Of a DNA stretch of 5,047 nt, positions 4,411 to 5,047 are shown piece by piece. Each line of letters starts with the position of its first letter. Positions within the stretch are counted from its first letter, which is position 1. The notes under the pieces were generated by a model that was not told where the DNA came from, did no database searches, and was given only the letters and a program-made list of their open reading frames with translations. The position numbers and the translations under genes are program-made. Source of the DNA: Thermoprotei archaeon (GTDB lineage: Archaea > Thermoproteota > Thermoprotei > Thermofilales > B15-G2); assembly GCA_003649445.1 (NCBI GenBank), contig QMRV01000146.1, forward strand, positions 1 to 5,047, given 5' to 3'.

Positions 4411-5047
4411 ATACCATGTTTTCCTCATGCTTCTCTAAGTTTGTCCATACTTCTACCTTGCCTATATCAGGGTAGAATAATGCGTAAGTTCTGTGTTGCT
4501 GGCTAGAATCTATTCTAACGTATAGAGTATGGTAGGGGAATCTGTAAATACTGTATGGTGACCAATGTATATGGCCGTTAAACACGATTTTAGGTTTAAC
4601 TATTTTAACTGATTCTAAAGCTGTTTTCGCACCAACACTTTCAACCTGCTTCTCATGTATTCTAGGCAGGTATGGTGTTTCATGAATTAAGAGAACATCT
4701 ATTTTCCCCTTAAGCTTCCTAGCTACTTCCAGATATTCTTCAGGTTTCTTCCTAGGAACACCTCTCTTCACTCCTCCCCTAGGTGCAACAATACCGTTAA
4801 TACCGCTTATTCTCAACCCGCTAATCTCATATACTTCTCCATCTTCCATAAGAACTGGTAGATGTGTAGAAGACTTTACATTATAAAGGCTACTTAGTAC
4901 GTCCATGTTTTCATGGTTACCATAGATTGTCAAAACCACACATTTCCTCAGCAGCTCATAAAACTCTTCTCTACTAACAGCGTTTCCCCAATCACCACAT
5001 GACAAAAGAATATTGGGTCTATGGTAGTCAACTATTTTCATAAGCCA
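4409..5047 (-). CDS. Calcineurin-like metallophosphoesterase (N-terminus outside window)
   Basis: This protein probably hydrolyses phosphoesters with two metal ions in the cytoplasm; the substrate cannot be told. Numbering from the first Met in view (5041), the metal and catalytic motifs are CGDWGN (15-20), GNHE (41-44), LIHE (118-121, metal-binding His120) and GHIH (156-159), in the family's order. The remaining motif, DxH, normally sits about 20-25 residues before GD and is absent here. The frame is open upstream of that Met (Trp-Leu codons at 5042-5047), so the true start lies beyond the window and Met 5041 is internal. There are 210 residues after it, so the full protein is probably about 230-235. 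No signal peptide or membrane segment is visible. The gene is convergent with the beta-propeller gene and separated from it by about 370 bp of decayed sequence. The C-terminus after GHIH is a beta-rich tail ending in a charged helix. Confidence 0.88.
   Translation of the reverse strand, partial: WLMKIVDYHRPNILLSCGDWGNAVSREEFYELLRKCVVLTIYGNHENMDVLSSLYNVKSSTHLPVLMEDGEVYEISGLRISGINGIVAPRGGVKRGVPRKKPEEYLEVARKLKGKIDVLLIHETPYLPRIHEKQVESVGAKTALESVKIVKPKIVFNGHIHWSPYSIYRFPYHTLYVRIDSSQQHRTYALFYPDIGKVEVWTNLEKHEENMV

Noticed and set aside
1..5047. CRISPR array, tRNA or rRNA
   Set aside because: No regularly spaced repeats, cloverleaf with CCA-like acceptor or conserved ribosomal segments were seen on either strand.

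Overview
The window looks like AT-rich DNA from a hyperthermophilic crenarchaeon (Thermoproteota, most likely Desulfurococcales and Staphylothermus-like). The taxonomic guess is inferred from the AGA/AGG and ATA codon preference, TATA-type promoters close to start codons, T-rich terminators and the archaeal style of the proteins. It was not checked by a search.

Layout. (1) At 1-211 on the minus strand lies the 5' part of a coiled-coil protein gene cut by the window edge, with a TATA-like promoter just upstream. (2) About 267-2173 is an IS607-family element on the minus strand. It carries tnpA (serine recombinase with a MerR-like DNA-binding head) and tnpB (RuvC-like, RNA-guided nuclease family), overlapping by 32 bp. 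The 3' end of tnpB is strikingly GC-rich and foldable, as expected if it also encodes the omega/reRNA scaffold. (3) About 2132-2529 is a gene-poor stretch holding the outer end of the element, a very short minus-strand open frame that may be a relic, and the promoter of the next gene. (4) At 2530-4035 on the plus strand is a secreted, membrane-anchored seven-bladed beta-propeller protein (SBBP-like repeats). (5) The stretch 4036-4408 has a T-run terminator, a 14-bp palindrome and what look like decayed remains of one or two small genes. (6) At 4409-5047 on the minus strand is a calcineurin-like metallophosphoesterase whose N-terminus, including the DxH metal motif, lies beyond the window.

The main point of interest is the TnpB. 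Its RuvC-I Asp (D191), RuvC-II Glu (E282) and four zinc-finger Cys are intact. The third catalytic acid, the second Asp of the usual DRD, is Gln (Q365, codon CAG). The companion TnpA looks complete and the reRNA-like 3' end is preserved. This could be an IS607 element that kept RNA-guided DNA binding but lost cleavage, resembling a step towards TnpB-derived repressors (TldR). It could also be a TnpB with a rearranged active site, or simple decay.

The genes do not form one pathway. The element has inserted just upstream of the coiled-coil gene promoter. The propeller gene and the phosphoesterase converge on a decaying intergenic region.
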